A stretch of DNA of 64,000 nucleotides from Parabacteroides sp. An277 (GCF_002159645.1 NZ_NFJB01000009.1:45593-109592), one strand, 5' to 3'. Counted from the first letter of the stretch, positions 10,203 to 18,447 are shown. The notes: generated by a model from the sequence alone, not told the origin. Numbers and translations: made by a program.

Positions 10203-10233
10203 CAAAGAAACGACAAAAAGGGGAGATGGGCAA
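10203..10233 (-). promoter_or_regulatory. Predicted promoter of the TonB receptor
   Basis: Minus-strand -7 box TTTCTTTG (10210-10203), 20-nt spacer and TTG (10233-10231). The first base pair of the -7 box deviates from TAnnTTTG. It lies 25 bp before the start codon. Confidence 0.45.
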
Positions 10234-10279
10234 TCACTACATGTGGTGATTTTCATTTGGAGGTTTCAGCCGTCATGAT

Positions 10280-11476
10280 TTATGGCACTACTATTTTCTT
10301 TGTCTCGTTTCCCGCGCGAACGATGTAAAGACCTTTCGGGAGGTTTTGTATCGTAACGACACCTTGCTTTTTAGCCCGATAATAGCATTTACCGGAAAGG
10401 GTGAAGATATAGATATCGGTGGTTTGGTCGAGCGTGAGGCGAATCGTTCCGTCGTCTGTTTGGATGCGGAGCGTTTGCGCGGCAAGTGGCTCGTTGGCTG
10501 TCGTGCCGCTCTTTGGATAGTAGGTCATGACGGTACTTCCCTCGATCCATTCCTCGCCCGTCAGCGCGTTATGTTCCATCCAGCGGAGGATTTCTGGATT
10601 GCCGTAGGTTACTTCCGCCCGGATTTCGTTGCGTGAGAAGTCGGCCTCATCGGCTCCTTTCGAACCTACGGCTTGGTAGACGTTCCGGTTCGATTTCAGG
10701 TTCTCGTCGTATCGGTTTTCAAGGAGCGAAGTGTAGCGTAGGTTTCCCGCTTCGTCGAAGTTCTGCTGGATATCGATTAGGCATTGCCCCCGCTCGTTGT
10801 AGACGGTGGAGTCGATGGAGGAGAGGTATTCGTTCGGCATCCCATAATACGCATAGCGGTCGGTGCGGACGATACGCCCGCCTTCGTAGAGTGTCTTATC
10901 CATTCGATCGGAGATGATAAGCGTCGTGTCGCGCATCCAGGTCGTATCGCTCGTAATGGAAGTTATGTGCTGTCCGCTTTCATCATACGTGTAAAGGTCC
11001 ACGCAATGCTCGTGCTCATTGTCGTAATCATAATCGTAGGTGTCTTGGCGGGTGAGCCGCGCCTGGTCGTCGTATTGCTTCAGGGTGTGTTGGAGGAGGA
11101 GGAACCACGCCCCGTCGCGCCAGATATGGTGTTTCTCCTCGGTTTCATTCCCTTGCGCGTCGAACGTGCTGCTGCTCCAGCTGTCGGCTACCCATTGCCC
11201 GTCGGCCCAATCATATCCTTTTGTCAAGACCAGGTTTCTTGCCTCGTCATACTGGCATTCCCTCTTCGAGTTCGGCGCCCATGCCTGGGTATTCTCGTTC
11301 CATCGGTAGTCGGTCTGCTCGGCCAGGTCTCCTTGCTCGTTGGCATATAGGTAAACGGACTTTTCGGAAGGTTCGCCCCGCCAGTACGTGATGGTGCTAT
11401 CCGGCAAAGCTGCGTTTTGTGCTTGGGCGGCAGAGGCCAGTGCGACTGCCATCCCTAAAAGGTTCTGTTTCTTCAT
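10280..11476 (-). CDS. Secreted YD-like repeat protein with T9SS-like C-terminal domain
   Basis: 398 aa. The signal peptide ends near residue 19 (ASAAQAQ). The body is built from aspartate- and tyrosine-rich strands of the YD/RHS-like type (YDEARNLVL, TYDESGQHIT, VYNERGQCLI, FDEAGNLRYT), as in bacteroidal proteins of unknown function that report on their own text-like repeats. The last 75 residues (from about 325) resemble a type IX secretion or Por sorting domain: a beta-sandwich ending in GLYIVRAGNETKKIVVP. That suggests export to the surface if a T9SS is present in the genome. Single gene with its own promoter (11508-11538). Function unknown. Confidence 0.7.
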   Translation of the reverse strand: MKKQNLLGMAVALASAAQAQNAALPDSTITYWRGEPSEKSVYLYANEQGDLAEQTDYRWNENTQAWAPNSKRECQYDEARNLVLTKGYDWADGQWVADSWSSSTFDAQGNETEEKHHIWRDGAWFLLLQHTLKQYDDQARLTRQDTYDYDYDNEHEHCVDLYTYDESGQHITSITSDTTWMRDTTLIISDRMDKTLYEGGRIVRTDRYAYYGMPNEYLSSIDSTVYNERGQCLIDIQQNFDEAGNLRYTSLLENRYDENLKSNRNVYQAVGSKGADEADFSRNEIRAEVTYGNPEILRWMEHNALTGEEWIEGSTVMTYYPKSGTTANEPLAAQTLRIQTDDGTIRLTLDQTTDIYIFTLSGKCYYRAKKQGVVTIQNLPKGLYIVRAGNETKKIVVP

Positions 11477-11507
11477 ATCACTGCTGCATTTATGTATTAT
11501 ATGGAAA

Positions 11508-11538
11508 CAAATGTATGGCTTATTATTTAAACCCGCAA
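11508..11538 (-). promoter_or_regulatory. Predicted promoter of the YD-like gene
   Basis: Minus-strand -7 box TACATTTG (11515-11508), 20-nt spacer, TTG (11538-11536): a near-consensus Bacteroidales promoter 32 bp before the start codon. Confidence 0.6.
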
Positions 11539-11607
11539 GCGTACCCGTGTCTTTTGCTTTATAAAAGAATATCTTTTCCTTTCATCCCGAGATGTTTTCT
11601 ATTATCA

Positions 11608-11832
11608 GCCGAGATAGTAGCTGTCGTTTCGTTATATTTTGTATCTTTGCATCCAAGATATTAGTCCTACGAGAATTGGCGCAAAATACTGCGACATGTC
11701 TCGAAAATATATGCGGCAATTGGTGCAAATAGTTGCTGGATATGGTGCATGATTAATAGGTCGGCTTTGAGGGGATAGGGTCTCGGTTGATAGGGACTAC
11801 TATCTCGGCGGAAAAGAACTACTATCTTGGAT
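11608..11832. repeat. Nested inverted-repeat quartet in the leader of an HU-like gene
   Basis: Two related motifs on the left, GCCGAGATAGTAG (11608-11620) and ATCCAAGATATTAGT (11651-11665), reappear inverted on the right as CTACTATCTCGGC (11797-11809, perfect 13 bp) and ACTACTATCTTGGAT (11818-11832, 14 of 15). Between them lie direct repeats AATTGGCGCAAAATACTGC and AATTGGTGCAAATAGTTGC, and a -7 box TATCTTTG at 11642-11649 that points to the gene at 11854. The segment could invert, or the leader RNA could fold; both are inference. Confidence 0.6.
11642..11649 (+). promoter_or_regulatory. Predicted -7 box for the HU-like gene
   Basis: TATCTTTG matches the consensus exactly; no clear -33 box is seen at the right distance. 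Start near 11656 would give a leader of about 200 nt carrying three of the four repeat units. Confidence 0.45.
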
Positions 11833-11853
11833 AAACTATTATAAGTTAAGGAT

Positions 11854-12447
11854 ATGGCGAAATATAAATTAGAGAAGAATTTACAACCTACGAAGGATGG
11901 AAAGTGGTTGTATCATGCGCAATTTGTGCCAGAATGGACGGTGCGCGAAGAGGAATTGTTGGACAACGTGCGGGAACGTACGGCGCTCACGTCGGCAGAT
12001 TTGAAGTCGGCACTCCAGATTCTACAGGATTTGATGGTCGAGGCGCTGCGGGCCGGGCGAAATGTGGAATTGCCAGGTATCGGGACGTTTAGCGTGGTGT
12101 TGAAGCATCGCCCGATTGAAGACAAGGCGAAGATACGGGCCGAGTCGATACGTTTCCGTGATGTGACGTTCCGTTCGTGCAGCCAGTTGCGCAACCGGTT
12201 GGCCGGGATGACGTTCAGCCGCGTAGAGAGCGAAGAACCTTCTGTCCTGACCGACGAGGAGCGCGAGCAACGCACGTTGGCTTATCTGGAAACGCATCCG
12301 TATATAACAGGCAAGACGTATGCCGCGCTCAACGAGTGCCGTGCCAGCAAATCCGCGGCCGACCTTCGCCGGATGCTGCGCGAAGGAAAGCTGACGCGCA
12401 AGCGGTTCGGGAACGTTTGGCTTTATTCACCCGCCCAAGAGGAGTAA
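11854..12447 (+). CDS. HU/IHF-like DNA-binding protein with C-terminal winged-helix-like region
   Basis: 197 aa. Residues about 30-125 resemble the divergent HU superfamily expanded in Bacteroidales (HU-HIG type): LTSADLKSALQILQDLMVEALRAGRNVELPGIGTF is the helix-helix-beta hallmark in which GIGTF marks the start of the DNA-binding arm. The C-terminal 65 residues (LAYLETHPYITGKTYAALN, ADLRRMLREGKL, WLYSP) look like a small winged helix. The protein is basic and has no signal peptide. It probably binds structured or repeated DNA, but no target is known. Monocistronic; the leader carries inverted repeats as noted at 11608-11832. Confidence 0.75.
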   Translation: MAKYKLEKNLQPTKDGKWLYHAQFVPEWTVREEELLDNVRERTALTSADLKSALQILQDLMVEALRAGRNVELPGIGTFSVVLKHRPIEDKAKIRAESIRFRDVTFRSCSQLRNRLAGMTFSRVESEEPSVLTDEEREQRTLAYLETHPYITGKTYAALNECRASKSAADLRRMLREGKLTRKRFGNVWLYSPAQEE

Positions 12448-12480
12448 AATGCACGGCTCTTTCTTTTAAAAACGGTAACC

Positions 12481-12557
12481 CTGTTAGGGGCGGACCCATG
12501 TGTCCGCCTGATACGTTGGTTCCACATCAAGGCAGACACACAGGTCTGCCCCTACAG
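12481..12557. repeat. Imperfect inverted repeat, TAGGGGCGGA family
   Basis: The left arm (CTGTTAGGGGCGGACCC and on to 12509) pairs with the right arm (AGGCAGACACACAGGTCTG and on to 12557) at about 80%. The same TAGGGGCGGA...TCCGCC core occurs inside the element at 18341-18447, so this is probably a dispersed non-coding repeat. Confidence 0.6.
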
Positions 12558-12573
12558 TTAAATGAAAGAACCA

Positions 12574-12596
12574 GGGGTAAAATGCGATTTTACCCC
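12574..12596 (+). terminator. Hairpin terminator after the HU-like gene
   Basis: GGGGTAAAA-TGCGA-TTTTACCCC is a perfect 9-bp stem, followed 12 nt later by a T-rich stretch. It stands between the HU-like gene and the kinase operon. Confidence 0.5.
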
Positions 12597-12665
12597 CATC
12601 CTATATCCTTTTTTCCATTTTATTAATTACCTTTGCCGGAAATAAATAATTAAACAATCAATATC

Positions 12666-13763
12666 ATGGCGAAAACGAAAGATGATTATTTGGCTATATT
12701 GAGCCAGTTCGATTTGAAAGACAAGGTAGTAAGTGCAGAACCGTTTGGAAACGGGCATATCAATGATACGCTGAAGGTAACGACCGAAGGCGGTGACATC
12801 AAATATGTATTGCAACGCATCAACCATCTCATTTTTACCAACGTGGACATGCTCCAGGAGAATATCCGCATCGTGACGACTCACATCCGCGAGAAGCTCG
12901 AAGCCGCCGGGACGGCAGACATCGACCGCCGGGTACTGACCTTTTTCCCTACCAAAGACGGGAAAAACTACTATTTCGATGGGGAGAACTATTGGCGCGT
13001 GAGCCTTTTTATTCCCCGTTCGAAGAGCTACGAAGAGGTGACGCCGGAGCTTTCCTACGAAGCCGGGCGCGCATTTGGTGATTTTCAGACTATGCTCTCC
13101 GACTTGCCGGAAGGAACACTGGGAGAGACCATTCCTAATTTCCACAACATGGAGTTCCGCCTGCAACAGTTCCGCGAGGCTGTAGCAGCCGATGCAGCCG
13201 GACGGGTAGGGGCGGTCCGGCAGCTCATCGATGAAATAGAACAACGGGCCGACGCGATGTGCATCCAAGAACGCCTGTACCGCGAAGGCAAGCTGAAGAA
13301 ACGTACGAACCATTGCGACACGAAGGTGAACAATATGCTCTTCGATGCGGATACGGACGAGGTGCTGTGCGTGATCGACCTCGACACGGTGATGCCCGGG
13401 TTCGTCCTTTCCGACATAGGCGATTTCATCCGCACGGCAGGTAATACCGGTGTCGAAGATGATGAGAACCTCGACCGCGTAGGCGTGAACATCCCCATCT
13501 TCGAAGCCTATACACGCGGCTATATGGAAAAGGCCCAGGCGTTCCTGACGCCCACGGAAATCAAGCTCTTGCCCTACGGCGGACGTCTCCTGACCTATAT
13601 GCAGACGGTACGCTTCCTGACAGACTACCTCAACGGCGATACCTACTACAAGATACACTATCCGGAGCATAACCTGGTGCGCACGAAAGCCCAGTTCAAG
13701 CTCTTGCAGAGCCTCGAAGCACATGCGGCAGAGATGGATGGATTTATGAATCAATGGTTATAA
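12666..13763 (+). CDS. Sugar kinase of the aminoglycoside-phosphotransferase fold (NahK/AmgK-like)
   Basis: 365 aa, cytosolic. The kinase fold is shown by the Brenner-type motif HCDTKVNNMLFD (about 217-228; catalytic Asp and Asn) and the metal-binding IDLDTVMPGF (about 237-246); the N-lobe has GNGHINDTL as its nucleotide loop. These features match N-acetylhexosamine 1-kinase and the related MurNAc/GlcNAc anomeric kinases, which phosphorylate C1 of amino sugars. The gene is 7 nt upstream of an AmpG-like permease, so the pair probably imports and phosphorylates an amino sugar from host glycans or from peptidoglycan turnover. Which sugar is open. Confidence 0.8.
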   Translation: MAKTKDDYLAILSQFDLKDKVVSAEPFGNGHINDTLKVTTEGGDIKYVLQRINHLIFTNVDMLQENIRIVTTHIREKLEAAGTADIDRRVLTFFPTKDGKNYYFDGENYWRVSLFIPRSKSYEEVTPELSYEAGRAFGDFQTMLSDLPEGTLGETIPNFHNMEFRLQQFREAVAADAAGRVGAVRQLIDEIEQRADAMCIQERLYREGKLKKRTNHCDTKVNNMLFDADTDEVLCVIDLDTVMPGFVLSDIGDFIRTAGNTGVEDDENLDRVGVNIPIFEAYTRGYMEKAQAFLTPTEIKLLPYGGRLLTYMQTVRFLTDYLNGDTYYKIHYPEHNLVRTKAQFKLLQSLEAHAAEMDGFMNQWL

Positions 13764-13770
13764 TACAGTT

Positions 13771-15057
13771 ATGACAGAGACGATTAAACGCCACATTTCG
13801 CCCATTGCGTGGGTGCCGACCGTCTATTTTGCCATGGGAATGCCCTTCGTGGTACTGAACATGGTGACGGCGTTGATGTTTAAGGGACTGGGAATATCAG
13901 ACGCACAAATCGCCTTTTGGACGTCCATCATCATGTTCCCCTGGACGATAAAGCCTTTGTGGAGTCCCTTCCTGGAAATGTTCAAGACGAAGAAGTATTT
14001 CGTCGTCTTGACGCAGTTCTGTTCGGGTGTATTCTTCGGATTGGTAGCCTTGTCGCTGCAACTGCCTCACTTCTTTGCCATATCGATTGCCCTCTTGGGT
14101 GTCATTGCCTTTAGTGGGGCGACCCATGACGTGGCGACGGATGGCGTCTACATGGCCGTCCTTTCAAAAGAGGACCAGGCGAAATACATTGGATGGCAAG
14201 GTGCATTCTATAATGTAGCGAAGCTCGCTGCCACGGGAGGTTTGGTGTACTTAGCCGGCTACCTGATAGAACACATTGGTGTGGTACATGCTTGGATGAC
14301 CATCATGGGGTGCTGCGGTGCCATCATGCTCCTCTTGGCACTCTATCATTGGAAGATGCTCCCTAGCGACCAGACGGAAGAGCGTCATGCAGTAACGAGT
14401 CTTCGTGCGACATGGGAAGCCCTGAAGGAGGTCATCCTCACTTTCTTCCAAAAGAAGTATATCGCGCTCTACATCTTGTTCATTATCCTCTATCGTTTCG
14501 CAGAAGGATTGGTGATGAAGATTGTACCTCTCTTCCTGAAAGCACCGATAGGCGACGGAGGATTGGGACTGACGGAACAAGAGATAGGATTCTATTACGG
14601 GACGTTTGGCGCGGCAGCCTTCGTGTTGGGGTCGTTCTTGGCAGGTTATTTTATCTCGCACTTCGGCTTGCGCAAGACGTTGTTCTTCCTTTGCTGCGTG
14701 TTCAACTTTCCTTTTGCCGTCTATCCGCTCTTGGCACATTTCCAGCCCGATAGTGCTTGCTTGATAGGTGGAGGCATTACGTTTGAATATTTCGGGTATG
14801 GATTCGGGTTCGTAGGCCTGACGCTCTTCATGATGCAACAAGTAGCTCCTGGTAAACATCAGATGGCGCATTATGCGTTCGCTTCCGGCATTATGAACCT
14901 GGGTGTAATGATTCCCGGTATGATAAGCGGATTCCTGAGCGATTGGTTAGGGTACGATCTCTTCTTTATCGTGGCGCTTTTTGCGGCTATCCCGGTACTT
15001 ATCTTGGTTCATTTCCTTCCTTTCACCTATCCAGACCCGGAGAAACGGAAAAAGTGA
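13771..15057 (+). CDS. AmpG-like MFS permease
   Basis: 428 aa with about 12 hydrophobic helices in the inner membrane. N-terminal WVPTVYFAMGMPF, the Asp-rich loop GATHDVATDGVYMAVL and KYIGWQGAFYN are typical of the AmpG/PAT branch of the major facilitator superfamily, which carries GlcNAc-anhydroMurNAc or related saccharides into the cytosol. Immediately downstream of the kinase at 12666 and followed by a terminator, so it is a two-gene operon. In Bacteroidales such permeases serve sugar or muropeptide recovery; resistance induction is unlikely. Confidence 0.8.
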   Translation: MTETIKRHISPIAWVPTVYFAMGMPFVVLNMVTALMFKGLGISDAQIAFWTSIIMFPWTIKPLWSPFLEMFKTKKYFVVLTQFCSGVFFGLVALSLQLPHFFAISIALLGVIAFSGATHDVATDGVYMAVLSKEDQAKYIGWQGAFYNVAKLAATGGLVYLAGYLIEHIGVVHAWMTIMGCCGAIMLLLALYHWKMLPSDQTEERHAVTSLRATWEALKEVILTFFQKKYIALYILFIILYRFAEGLVMKIVPLFLKAPIGDGGLGLTEQEIGFYYGTFGAAAFVLGSFLAGYFISHFGLRKTLFFLCCVFNFPFAVYPLLAHFQPDSACLIGGGITFEYFGYGFGFVGLTLFMMQQVAPGKHQMAHYAFASGIMNLGVMIPGMISGFLSDWLGYDLFFIVALFAAIPVLILVHFLPFTYPDPEKRKK

Positions 15058-15084
15058 AGAGACTATATTAAATAAGGTATAAAG

Positions 15085-15128
15085 AAAAAGGCTATCCGCA
15101 TAGTTTAAAAACTAATTGGATAGCCTTT
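15085..15128. terminator. Bidirectional terminator
   Basis: AAGGCTATCC pairs with GGATAGCCTT across a 20-nt loop, with A-run on the left and T-rich flank on the right. It serves the permease operon and, on the other strand, rpmE2. Confidence 0.75.
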
Positions 15129-15151
15129 ATTAGGAGGAGAAAATGAATTTC

Positions 15152-15406
15152 TTACTTCTTCTTACGGTTACCGTAACGGCTCATGAACTTATCTACACGT
15201 CCTGCTGTGTCGACTAACTTAGCCTTACCTGTATAGAACGGGTGCGAAGTGTTAGAAATTTCCACCTTTACCAACGGATATGTTACACCGTCGATTTCGA
15301 TAGTGTCTTTTGCATTAATAGTTGAACGAGTGATAAACATATCATCGTTTGACATGTCCTTGAATACAACAGGACGATAGTTCTCAGGATGAATACCTTT
15401 TTTCAT
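15152..15406 (-). CDS. rpmE2: 50S ribosomal protein L31 type B
   Basis: 84 aa: [28 protein letters not shown] and VDKFMSRYG are diagnostic of the zinc-free type B form. It belongs to the large ribosomal subunit near the subunit bridge. Single gene, divergent from fructose-bisphosphate aldolase; a -7 box TACTTTTG lies on the minus strand at 15475-15468. Type B copies often serve zinc limitation, but no Zur site is evident. Confidence 0.97.
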   Translation of the reverse strand: MKKGIHPENYRPVVFKDMSNDDMFITRSTINAKDTIEIDGVTYPLVKVEISNTSHPFYTGKAKLVDTAGRVDKFMSRYGNRKKK

Positions 15407-15556
15407 TGTCTTATCTTCTTTTTAATTTATACTCTGTTTAATTTGGTAACCGGTATATTTTGGGTTGCAAAAGTATGAATAACTTGCGAATAAAAAAAGG
15501 ATTTCGCCTGTTTTTTTGCAGCGACGTGTTTTTTGGCTTATTTTATATCTTTAAGC

Positions 15557-15588
15557 TTTCCGATTTCCGAAGGAATATTATATCTTTG
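15557..15588 (+). promoter_or_regulatory. Predicted promoter of the aldolase gene
   Basis: -33-like TTTC (15557-15560), 20-nt spacer and an exact -7 box TATCTTTG (15581-15588), 37 bp before the start codon. Confidence 0.6.
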
Positions 15589-15625
15589 TGCAGATTTTTA
15601 ATCATAAACATAATACGTAATAATT

Positions 15626-16624
15626 ATGGTAAGTTACAAAGAATTAGGCCTGGTCAACACCAAGGAAATGTTCGCCAAGGCTATCAAAGGTGGTTATGCT
15701 ATTCCTGCATTCAACTTCAACAACATGGAGCAATTGCAGGCTATCGTGAAAGCAGCAGTAGAAACGAAATCTCCGGTTATCTTGCAGGTTTCGAAGGGTG
15801 CACGTAATTATGCAAACCAGACATTGTTGCGCTATATGGCAGAAGGTGCCGTTGAATATGCAAAGGAATTAGGTTGCCCGAATCCTCAAATCGTGCTCCA
15901 TTTGGACCATGGTGACAGCTTCGAGTTGTGCAAGAGCTGCGTAGATATGGGCTTCTCTTCAGTCATGATTGATGGTTCTCATCTTCCTTACGAAGAAAAC
16001 GTCGCTTTGACAAAGAAAGTAGTAGATTATGCGCATCAATATGACGTAACTGTAGAAGGTGAGTTGGGCGTATTGGCTGGTGTAGAAGACGAAGTATCAG
16101 CTGAACATCACACTTATACGAATCCGGAAGAAGTAATCGATTTTGCTACACGTACGGGTTGTGATTCGTTGGCTATCTCTATTGGTACTTCTCATGGAGC
16201 TTATAAGTTCAAACCGGAACAGTGCCACGTAGATCCTGCTACGGGTCGTTTGGTTCCTCCTCCTTTGGCATTCGACGTATTGGATGCAGTAATGGAGAAA
16301 TTGCCTGGATTCCCTATCGTGCTTCATGGTTCTTCTTCTGTTCCTCAGGAATATGTAGATATGATCAACCAGTATGGTGGCAAGCTCGAAGCTGCTATCG
16401 GTATTCCGGAAGAAGAATTGCGTAAGGCGGCTAAGTCGGCTGTTTGCAAGATTAACATCGATTCAGATTCTCGTTTGGCTATGACCGCTGCTGTTCGCAA
16501 AGTATTTGCTGAAAAACCGGCTGAATTCGACCCGCGCAAGTACTTGGGACCGGCTCGTGATGAAATGGAAAAGCTTTACAAGCACAAAATTCTTAACGTA
16601 TTGGGTTCAAACGATAAGTTGTAA
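15626..16624 (+). CDS. fbaA: Class II fructose-1,6-bisphosphate aldolase
   Basis: 332 aa, cytosolic. Zinc-binding and active-site motifs are visible: LHLDHGDS (Asp and His), VEGELGVLAG (Glu), GTSHGAYKF (His) and LHGSSSVP (His), plus NIDSDSRLAMT for the phosphate site. It splits fructose-1,6-bisphosphate into dihydroxyacetone phosphate and glyceraldehyde-3-phosphate in glycolysis and works in reverse in gluconeogenesis. Length is that of the FbaA/type A long form. Single gene with strong promoter and terminator. Confidence 0.96.
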   Translation: MVSYKELGLVNTKEMFAKAIKGGYAIPAFNFNNMEQLQAIVKAAVETKSPVILQVSKGARNYANQTLLRYMAEGAVEYAKELGCPNPQIVLHLDHGDSFELCKSCVDMGFSSVMIDGSHLPYEENVALTKKVVDYAHQYDVTVEGELGVLAGVEDEVSAEHHTYTNPEEVIDFATRTGCDSLAISIGTSHGAYKFKPEQCHVDPATGRLVPPPLAFDVLDAVMEKLPGFPIVLHGSSSVPQEYVDMINQYGGKLEAAIGIPEEELRKAAKSAVCKINIDSDSRLAMTAAVRKVFAEKPAEFDPRKYLGPARDEMEKLYKHKILNVLGSNDKL

Positions 16625-16646
16625 ATTCAAAACGTATAAAGCAAGG

Positions 16647-16676
16647 AAAGGCTGCTCCGCTGGGGCAGCCTTTTTT
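16647..16676 (+). terminator. Intrinsic terminator after the aldolase gene
   Basis: GGCTGCTCC-GCTG-GGGCAGCC followed by TTTTTT, 26 nt past the stop codon. Confidence 0.9.
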
Positions 16677-16747
16677 ATATGTACTTGTGAGTGTTTATGC
16701 GGGAAGGAAATATTTCTTTGCCTAACACTAAAAAAGTTCCATTTAGT

Positions 16748-16778
16748 TTTGTAAAATAAGAAACAAGTCGTACCTTTG
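16748..16778 (+). promoter_or_regulatory. Consensus promoter of the microsatellite leader
   Basis: TTTG (16748-16751), 19-nt spacer, TACCTTTG (16771-16778): one of the best promoters in the window. Predicted start near 16785, 17 nt before a leader ORF and about 250 nt before the HU-like gene at 17038. Confidence 0.75.
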
Positions 16779-16801
16779 GCATGAGTTAAACAAAGCATAA
16801 A

Positions 16802-17032
<231 letters not shown>

Positions 17033-17037
17033 AAATT

Positions 17038-17751
17038 ATGGCAACATTGGAAGGATGGCTGGTTCCGAACACCGTCACGACGGATGATACCAGCGACAAG
17101 ATTTTGGAGGTGCACTCCAAAGAGGGGTACACGAACAAGGAGATTGTGGACCTGATGTTGAAGGAAATCACAGGTCTGAAGCGTGAGACGTTGAACCACG
17201 CGGTAGAACTCTACAACCGTATCATCACCGAAAGCCTCCTCAGCGGGCATCCGGTCAATACGGGGCTTTTCTATGCTTCGCCGAGCTTCAAAGGCATTAT
17301 CGAAGATAACGTCTGGAACCCGGAGAAGAACTCGATTGTGGTCAATTTCCAGACGGGTAAGACGCTGCGCGAGGAAATCACCAAGACTTCGGTCGAAATT
17401 CTGGGCGAGAAGGCGGCCGCTATGCAGGTGACCGATATTTACGACATGGGTTCGGGTGCGAAAGACGGCACGTTGACGCGCGATTATACGGTGATTTGCA
17501 AAGGCAAGAACCTCAAGATTGTGGGAGACGACGAGCAGGTCGGCCTTTATTTGATCTCTTCCTTGGAAACGGAGGAAAAGATTCCGGCCAACCGGATTTC
17601 GGTCAACAACCCGTCGGAAATCCATTTCCATGTTCCTACGGATTTGACGGAAGGGAACTATACGCTGCGCATCACGACGCAGTTCGGAGGCGGCGGTACC
17701 CGTTTGCTGAAAGAACCGCGCAGTCTGGAAATACCCGTGAAATTGGTATGA
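17038..17751 (+). CDS. HU-like DNA-binding domain fused to an Ig-like DUF4469 domain
   Basis: 237 aa, no signal peptide. Residues about 1-125 are a divergent HU/IHF-type domain (IVDLMLKEITGLKRETLNHAVELYNRIITESL, then GHPVNTGLFYASPSFKG in place of the usual GFGTF turn). Residues about 135-237 form a beta-rich domain of the kind named DUF4469 (DYTVICKGKNLKI, PSEIHFHVPTDLTEGNYTLRI). The same architecture is seen at 62322-63074. The family is expanded in Bacteroidales; a role in DNA binding or nucleoid or biofilm structure has been proposed for it, but there is no proven function. Expression probably depends on the microsatellite leader just upstream. Confidence 0.75.
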   Translation: MATLEGWLVPNTVTTDDTSDKILEVHSKEGYTNKEIVDLMLKEITGLKRETLNHAVELYNRIITESLLSGHPVNTGLFYASPSFKGIIEDNVWNPEKNSIVVNFQTGKTLREEITKTSVEILGEKAAAMQVTDIYDMGSGAKDGTLTRDYTVICKGKNLKIVGDDEQVGLYLISSLETEEKIPANRISVNNPSEIHFHVPTDLTEGNYTLRITTQFGGGGTRLLKEPRSLEIPVKLV

Positions 17752-17758
17752 TTCCATG

Positions 17759-17845
17759 CAGGGCGACGTGCGCCCTACGTGTAGGGCGAATGTCGCCCTA
17801 ATCCTTGGGCGTCCCTCGCCTTACGCTAGGGCGGCATCCGCCCTA
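17759..17845. repeat. Four-unit palindrome array, 22-23 bp period
   Basis: AGGGCGACGTGCGCCCT (17760), TAGGGCGAATGTCGCCCTA (17782), TTGGGCGTCCCTCGCCTTA (17805) and TAGGGCGGCATCCGCCCTA (17827). Each unit is a hairpin of about 19 bp; arms are kept while the centres differ. It begins 8 bp past the HU-like stop and may end its transcript, or be a binding array. Between 17846 and 17930 I see nothing else. Confidence 0.7.
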
Positions 17846-17931
17846 AGCGTGGGGTACGGGTCACTTTAAATAACAACGAATAAATAAACCGAAACCCGGA
17901 CGTGAAGGCGGTCTTTGAAAGGATGGGTGTG

Positions 17932-17962
17932 TTGGAAATACGGAATAATATGGTTACCTTTG
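17932..17962 (+). promoter_or_regulatory. Predicted promoter of the KilA-N remnant
   Basis: TTGG (17932-17935), 19-nt spacer, TACCTTTG (17955-17962); the start codon follows at 17992. Confidence 0.6.
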
Positions 17963-17991
17963 TTGCAGTGAAACATTTAAAAACAATAACT

Positions 17992-18300
17992 ATGACGAAG
18001 ATAACGGTATTATCCACAGACATTAACGTCGTAACAATCCACCATGAGGATTATATCTGCCTGACGGATATGCTAAAAGCCAAAGACGGCGATTTCTTTA
18101 TCTCTGATTGGCTGAGGAATCGGAATACATTGGAGTATTTGGGAATCTGGGAAAAGCTTTATAATCCGGGTTTTAATTATGGCGAATTCGCCATAATTAG
18201 GAACCAGTAGAGTTCTAATTGTACCGAATTCGATACAATTAGAAATGCTGCGGGAAGTAATAATTTCAGTTCCTGTGGATATGCTATCCGCAGGTATTGA
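17992..18300 (+). pseudogene. KilA-N domain gene, truncated by an in-frame stop
   Basis: From the ATG at 17992 the frame reads MTKITVLSTDINVV, ICLTDMLKAKDGDFFISDWLRNRNTLEYLGIWEKLYNP in parts, matching the N-terminal half of KilA-N proteins (DNA-binding domain of phage and mobile-element origin). A TAG at 18208-18210 ends it after 72 codons. The same frame goes on with NCTEFDTIRNAAGSNNF, a second version of the motif YGEFAIIRN that precedes the stop, then ends for good at 18298-18300. Intact relatives are about 270 aa with one such motif. So the gene looks like a remnant in which the motif was duplicated and the C-terminal half lost. The promoter is still intact. A working 72-aa peptide cannot be excluded. 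Confidence 0.65.
18174..18243. repeat. Two covarying palindromes, 40 bp apart
   Basis: 18174-18199 is a perfect 26-bp palindrome centred on GGCGAATTCGCC. 18214-18243 is a 30-bp palindrome with one mismatched pair, centred on CGAATTCG. Both encode the EFxxIRN motif of KilA-N in the same frame, and the arms differ in concert, so symmetry is kept although sequence is not. Confidence 0.85.
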
Positions 18301-18340
18301 GTATCAGGATTCGGAAATCCGATGGAACGGATTCTTACGT

Positions 18341-18447
18341 CATCCTGTCGGAAATGTTTGTAGGGGCGGATTGAATCCGCCTGAATATCAACCGAGAAGA
18401 GACAGGACGCAAGCTTTGCGCCCCTACCATTTCAGAATGACAGGATG
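18341..18447. repeat. MITE-like element, TAGGGGCGGA family
   Basis: Ends match as CATCCTGTC (18341) and GACAGGATG (18447); inside, GTAGGGGCG and CGCCCCTAC form a second pair and GGCGGATTGAATCCGCC a small hairpin. About 107 bp, non-coding. It shares the TAGGGGCGGA core with 12481-12557. Confidence 0.55.

Noticed and set aside
12627..13754. Long minus-strand frame across the sugar kinase gene
   Set aside because: Exact complement of a gene with clear kinase motifs; no domain of its own.
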